A stretch of DNA of 18,590 nt from contig CABPZV010000021.1 in assembly GCA_902462015.1 (NCBI GenBank), positions 1 to 18,590 of the forward strand, written 5' to 3'. The DNA is from an uncultured Eubacteriales bacterium (GTDB lineage Bacteria; Bacillota; Clostridia; Oscillospirales; CAG-272). Each line of letters opens with the position of its first letter. Position 1 is the stretch's first letter. Below, piece by piece: positions 15,427 through 18,590 of this stretch. A model generated the notes under the pieces. That model ran no database searches. It was not told the origin of the DNA and was given only the letters and a program-made list of their open reading frames with translations. The translations under genes were made by a program, and so were the position numbers.

Positions 15427-15547
15427 TACATAAACAGGGATTTAAAAGGCTATTGATTTTAAATAAATTTTACAAATCAATGATAACAAATCTTACCTAA
15501 GTAATGTAAAATAAAAATGAACAATATATATATTAGAAATATGGTAG
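15427..15547. other. AT-rich divergent intergenic segment with inverted and direct repeats
   Basis: This is part of the 473-nt gap (15163-15635) between folT and the response-regulator gene. It holds an 8-bp perfect inverted repeat, ATTGATTT (15452-15459) with AAATCAAT (15474-15481), and a direct repeat ACAAATC at 15472-15478 and 15486-15492 (14-bp period). These may be binding sites for a regulator of the two-component operon. No coding sequence is visible. Confidence 0.4.
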
Positions 15548-15578
15548 TTGCAATCAAAAGAAAAATCGTTTATATAAT
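15548..15578 (+). promoter_or_regulatory. Likely promoter of the two-component operon
   Basis: TTGCAA (15548-15553) is followed by 17 bp to TATATA (15571-15576), or by 19 bp to TATAAT (15573-15578). The start would fall near 15583-15585, inside the GGGGC hairpin, so the transcript would begin with or within that hairpin. Confidence 0.6.
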
Positions 15579-15592
15579 AAGGGGCTTGCCCC
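15576..15592. repeat. GGGGC hairpin at the two-component promoter, AATAAGGG-type copy C
   Basis: AATAA-GGGGC-TT-GCCCC, a 5-bp stem with a 2-nt loop, overlaps the end of the -10 region. It shares the AATAAGGG arm with the hairpins at 5379-5396 and 7893-7915. No T-run follows. It may be a 5' mRNA hairpin or a member of a small intergenic repeat family. Confidence 0.5.
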
Positions 15593-15618
15593 GTGTTTAA
15601 TTAACTCAGAAGAAAGGA

Positions 15619-15633
15619 ATGGGCATAGTTTAA
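15619..15633 (+). other. Four-codon mini-ORF before the response regulator
   Basis: ATG GGC ATA GTT TAA begins 1 nt after GAAAGG and ends 2 nt before the response-regulator ATG. The response regulator is 18 nt from that GAAAGG, too far for normal initiation, so reinitiation after the mini-ORF is possible. It may also be chance. Confidence 0.3.
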
Positions 15634-15635
15634 AG

Positions 15636-16310
15636 ATGATTTACTGTGTTGAGGACGATTCCAGCATACGCGAGCTGATGATTTACACCCTTGGCGCTTC
15701 AAATTTTGAAGCCGTCGGATTTCAGGATGGAAACGAACTTTTCAGGGCGCTGCAAAGCGAAATTCCCCAGCTTATAATGCTTGATATTATGCTTCCGGGA
15801 GAAGACGGCATCTCTATTTTAAAAAAGCTGCGGTCAAATTCGTCAACAGCAAATATCCCGATTATTTTATGCACAGCAAAGGGTACGGAATACGACAAGG
15901 TTATCGGGCTCGATTTCGGGGCGGACGATTATCTGGTAAAGCCTTTCGGTATGATGGAAATGATTTCGCGAATCAAAGCTCTGCTCCGCCGAACTTCACC
16001 GCAGAAAGAAATCCAAAGGCTGCGTGTCGGAGAGCTTGAAATGAATCTTTGTGAGCATACGGTCACAGCAGGAGGGAAACGAATCCAGCTGACGCTCAAG
16101 GAATATGAACTGCTGCGTCTTTTCATGGAAAATACCGGGAGAGTATTCACACGCGACGAGCTTCTTTCCAAGATATGGGGCGCTGATTACATCGGAGAGA
16201 CACGGACAGTCGACGTTCATATAGGCACATTGAGAACCAAGCTCGGAAATTACGGAGACTACATCGAAACTATCCGGGGAGTCGGATACAGAATAGAAAA
16301 AAATATCTGA
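15636..16310 (+). CDS. OmpR/PhoB-family response regulator
   Basis: DNA-binding regulator of a two-component system, 224 residues. The receiver domain (1-115) has the acidic pocket Glu6/Asp7/Asp8, phospho-acceptor Asp50 in LDIMLPGEDG, Thr80 and Lys102 in VKPF. The C-terminal winged helix (about 126-220) has LTLKEYELL, the recognition-helix region TRTVDVHIGTLR and the terminal wing IRGVGYRI. No other in-frame start exists nearby. The kinase gene follows after 50 nt and a phosphate transporter gene follows the kinase, which suggests a PhoB/PhoP role. Sequence alone does not separate PhoP from other OmpR-type regulators. Confidence 0.93.
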   Translation: MIYCVEDDSSIRELMIYTLGASNFEAVGFQDGNELFRALQSEIPQLIMLDIMLPGEDGISILKKLRSNSSTANIPIILCTAKGTEYDKVIGLDFGADDYLVKPFGMMEMISRIKALLRRTSPQKEIQRLRVGELEMNLCEHTVTAGGKRIQLTLKEYELLRLFMENTGRVFTRDELLSKIWGADYIGETRTVDVHIGTLRTKLGNYGDYIETIRGVGYRIEKNI

Positions 16311-16360
16311 GTCTGTACAGAAGCTATGCAGATTTTCTGCAGAAAGGGGCATTTCAAACT

Positions 16361-18022
16361 ATGACAAGCCGGATTTTTCGTTCAATATGTCTTGTCGCTC
16401 TTGCGGTCTTTCTCTCATGCCTTATTCTGATAATGGGAGTAATGTATGAATATTTTTCAGGCGTCCAGCAGGAGCAGCTGAGAATGCAGACAAGCCTTGC
16501 CGCGCAAGGAGTCAGCAACGAGGGATACGATTATTTAACCGGACTGGGAACAGATGAATTCCGTTTAACATGGATAAGCGCGGACGGTACGGTTTTATAT
16601 GACAGCAAAACAGACTCGTCAACAATGGAAAATCACCTTGAGCGAGAAGAAATCCGGGAAGCGTTCGAAACAGGCTATGGAGAAAGCGTGCGCTATTCTT
16701 CAACCATAATGGAACGCTCGCTTTACTCTGCACAGCTCATGAAAGACGGCTCAGTTCTGCGTCTCTCGATTTCGCAGAATACAATTCTTATTCTGGTTTT
16801 AGGCATGGCGCAGCCCATATGTATAGTTTTTGCAGTAGCAATAATTCTGTCTCTGTTTCTCGCGTCGCGCATATCGAAAAAGATTGTAAAGCCGCTCAAC
16901 AATATCAATCTTGACAATCCCATGTCCAACGACGGCTATGATGAGCTATATCCTCTTCTTCACCGTATCGACAGTCAGCAAAAACAGCTTAAAAGACAGT
17001 CCACCGAACTGAACAGAAGGCAAAATGAGCTTGATGCAATCATAGAGGGAATGAATGAGGGACTTGTGCTGATAAATAAAAAAGGGACTATCCTGAGCAT
17101 AAACCGTGCGGCGGCAAAGCTTCTTGACACAGATACGCATATAACAGGAGATAATCTGCTGTCAATATGCAGCGGCGGCGATATACATGAAGCCCTATCA
17201 CTTGCAGTCGACGGACAGAGAACGGAAAAAATCACCGAACTGCACGGCGAGCATTATCACATTGACGCAAGTCCGGTATTCTCTGAAAAATCAGTATCAG
17301 GAGCTGCCCTTCTCGTATACAATGTTTCGGAAAAGGAAAAATCCGAGGAAATCAGACGGGAATTTACCGCAAATGTATCGCATGAGCTAAAGACGCCGCT
17401 GCACTCAATCTCCGGCTATGCCGAGCTTATGAAAAACGGTATGGTGAAGGATGTGGACATAGCCCCGTTTTCAAAAAAGATTTACAGCGAAGCCCAGCGA
17501 ATGATACAGCTGATTGATGATATTATCAACCTGTCGCATCTCGACGAAGGCGCCGACGATATGAAGCGTGAAGATGTTGATTTATATACGCTTGCAGAAA
17601 ACGCCGTCAGCAGCGTAGAAAATGAAGCCCAAAACGCAAACGTAGATATTGAGCTTACCGGCAGCACAGCAGTCATAAACGGCATTTCGCAGCTGTTGTT
17701 CGGCATGGTTTACAATCTGTGTGACAATGCGGTTAAATACAACCGCGCCGGAGGAAAGGTCAGCGTAGACGTGCGGAGCAATGACGATTCGGTAGTATTA
17801 ACCGTATCAGATACAGGAATAGGCATTCCGGAAGAACATCAGGAAAGAGTTTTCGAAAGATTTTACCGGGTAAACAAAAGCCATTCAAAGGAAGTCGGAG
17901 GAACCGGACTCGGTCTTTCGATTGTCAAGCATTCGGCTATGATTCACAACGCAAAAATTACGCTTCACAGCGTACTTGACGAAGGCACTACGGTAACAGT
18001 CGTATTTCCCAAAAATATTTGA
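16361..18022 (+). CDS. PhoR-type sensor histidine kinase
   Basis: Membrane histidine kinase of 553 residues, partner of the upstream regulator. A helix at about 8-30 and another at 142-168 enclose an extracytoplasmic sensor domain of about 110 residues. A HAMP-like segment (168-205) and a Gln/Lys-rich coiled coil (205-228) follow, then a PAS domain (about 225-325, ELDAIIEGMNEGLVLINKKG). HisKA has the phospho-acceptor His341 in VSHELKTPLHSISGYAELM. The HATPase domain has the N-box NLCDNAVKY (452-460), the G1 box DTGIGIP (484-490) and GTGLGLS (514-520). This TM-sensor-TM-HAMP-PAS-kinase order is that of PhoR/WalK-type kinases. The ribosome site is AGAAAGG, 13 nt before the ATG. The gap from the regulator gene (50 nt) holds a GCAGA-TTT-TCTGC hairpin and no promoter, so the two form an operon. 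Confidence 0.93.
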   Translation: MTSRIFRSICLVALAVFLSCLILIMGVMYEYFSGVQQEQLRMQTSLAAQGVSNEGYDYLTGLGTDEFRLTWISADGTVLYDSKTDSSTMENHLEREEIREAFETGYGESVRYSSTIMERSLYSAQLMKDGSVLRLSISQNTILILVLGMAQPICIVFAVAIILSLFLASRISKKIVKPLNNINLDNPMSNDGYDELYPLLHRIDSQQKQLKRQSTELNRRQNELDAIIEGMNEGLVLINKKGTILSINRAAAKLLDTDTHITGDNLLSICSGGDIHEALSLAVDGQRTEKITELHGEHYHIDASPVFSEKSVSGAALLVYNVSEKEKSEEIRREFTANVSHELKTPLHSISGYAELMKNGMVKDVDIAPFSKKIYSEAQRMIQLIDDIINLSHLDEGADDMKREDVDLYTLAENAVSSVENEAQNANVDIELTGSTAVINGISQLLFGMVYNLCDNAVKYNRAGGKVSVDVRSNDDSVVLTVSDTGIGIPEEHQERVFERFYRVNKSHSKEVGGTGLGLSIVKHSAMIHNAKITLHSVLDEGTTVTVVFPKNI

Positions 18023-18206
18023 AAGCCAGAACCGGAAAAGCCGGCCGCATATTCACGCATCCCGAAGAAATTATCACTTTACAAGAATTTTACGAAGACC
18101 AGATAATAGATTTGATAAAAATATGATACACTGATTACATATGTAAAATGTTTTTAACATAGAATATTGCTTAACCTCAAACATTTACAAGGAGCAGTTT
18201 TTGTCT
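18023..18206 (+). promoter_or_regulatory. Intergenic region with possible Pho-box repeats before the phosphate transporter
   Basis: TTTACA (18078-18083) and TTTACG (18089-18094) form a direct repeat with an 11-bp period, like the TTAACA-N5 repeats bound by Bacillus PhoP. A possible -10, TATGAT, lies at 18122-18127, but with a 27-bp gap the geometry is not standard. TTAACA and TTAACC further down are 17 bp apart and do not fit the period. A short CCGG-AAAAG-CCGG palindrome follows the kinase stop without a T-run, so it is not a convincing terminator. Confidence 0.35.
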
Positions 18207-18590
18207 ATGGATATTTTCAATCTATTGACGCTGATAGGCGGTCTGAGTCTGTTTTTGTTCGGAATGACAATTATGGGACAAGCACTCGAACGCCGCGCCG
18301 GCGGCGAGCTTAGATCTCTTCTCGGAAAATTCACCACCAACAAAATGGCTGGGCTGTTGACCGGAGCCGGAGTCACTACGGTAATTCAAAGCTCTTCGGC
18401 GACGACGGTTATGGTAGTGGGCTTTGTAAACTCCGGGCTGATGTCGCTGCGGCAGGCGATCAATGTAATTATGGGTGCGAATATCGGCACTACCATTACA
18501 GCATGGATACTCAGTCTGAGCGGAATCGAAAGCACCACCTTTATTTTGAAACTGCTTAAACCGACAGCGTTTACCCCGGTGCTTGCCTTA
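18207..18590 (+). CDS. Na+/phosphate cotransporter, NptA/PF02690 family (3' end cut by window edge)
   Basis: The first 128 residues of a sodium-dependent phosphate transporter; the family is usually 300-550 residues, often with a C-terminal PhoU-like domain. An N-terminal helix (about 6-24, LIGGLSLFLFGMTIMGQAL) precedes the hallmark QSSSATT (61-67) and GANIGTT (90-96), which in this family form the Na+/phosphate repeat. AAGGAG lies 12 nt before the ATG. A TTG two codons upstream (18201) has an ideal 6-nt spacing and could be the true start, as in the permease gene of this window. It follows the two-component genes, which suggests phosphate-responsive control. Confidence 0.92.
   Translation, partial: MDIFNLLTLIGGLSLFLFGMTIMGQALERRAGGELRSLLGKFTTNKMAGLLTGAGVTTVIQSSSATTVMVVGFVNSGLMSLRQAINVIMGANIGTTITAWILSLSGIESTTFILKLLKPTAFTPVLAL

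Noticed and set aside
14819..15433. Plus-strand open frame of 204 codons opposite the start of folT
   Set aside because: It runs antisense through the folT tail, the riboswitch and the folT promoter. Its Ser/Leu-rich composition is explained by the acidic low-complexity tail on the other strand.
18154..18176. TTAACA and TTAACC as a PhoP box pair
   Set aside because: They start 17 bp apart, not the 11-bp period expected for PhoP repeats.
1..18590. Mobile elements, CRISPR arrays, tRNA or rRNA genes
   Set aside because: No transposase or integrase frame, no regularly spaced repeat array and no recognisable tRNA or rRNA sequence was found on either strand.

Overview
The window reads as chromosomal DNA of an uncultured, gut-type clostridial Firmicute. 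The support is indirect: a folate-transporter gene behind a tetrahydrofolate (THF) riboswitch, BspA-type leucine-rich repeats, AAAGG-type ribosome sites, consensus sigma-A promoters (TTGACA-N17-TATAAT occurs twice) and an ArgR/AhrC-like ARG operator. No mobile element, CRISPR array, tRNA or rRNA was seen. Eleven genes run leftward (positions 15162 down to 1) and three run rightward (15636 to the end). Both end genes are cut by the window edge.

Region 1 (1-10830, minus strand) is an arginine/carbamoyl-phosphate cluster in the order argG, argH, an amino-acid ABC transporter (lipoprotein, permease, ATPase), argF, carA, carB. Carbamoyl phosphate from CarAB and ornithine give citrulline (ArgF), then argininosuccinate (ArgG), then arginine (ArgH). 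The ABC transporter between argH and argF probably imports a related basic or polar amino acid. argG has a consensus promoter flanked by ARG boxes. Several intergenic gaps hold hairpins, and the gap before the lipoprotein gene folds into a multi-helix leader that I cannot assign to a known class.

Region 2 (10833-13294, minus strand) holds a PfkB-family sugar kinase with its own promoter and, upstream of it, an AlaX-type alanyl-tRNA editing protein whose transcript ends at a strong terminator.

Region 3 (13327-15426, minus strand) is the most unusual part. A consensus promoter, a THF-riboswitch aptamer and an intrinsic terminator precede folT. This FolT is about 611 residues instead of the usual 170-200. 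It has an acidic, probably disordered N-terminal tail of about 165 residues, and a BspA-like leucine-rich-repeat domain carried by two extra transmembrane helices inserted between the two halves of the folate S-component core. alaX follows folT directly and is probably under the same riboswitch.

Region 4 (15427-18590, plus strand) is divergent: an AT-rich intergenic region with a promoter, a PhoB/PhoP-class response regulator, a PhoR-class histidine kinase, and the start of a Na+/phosphate cotransporter gene. The set suggests a phosphate-starvation module.
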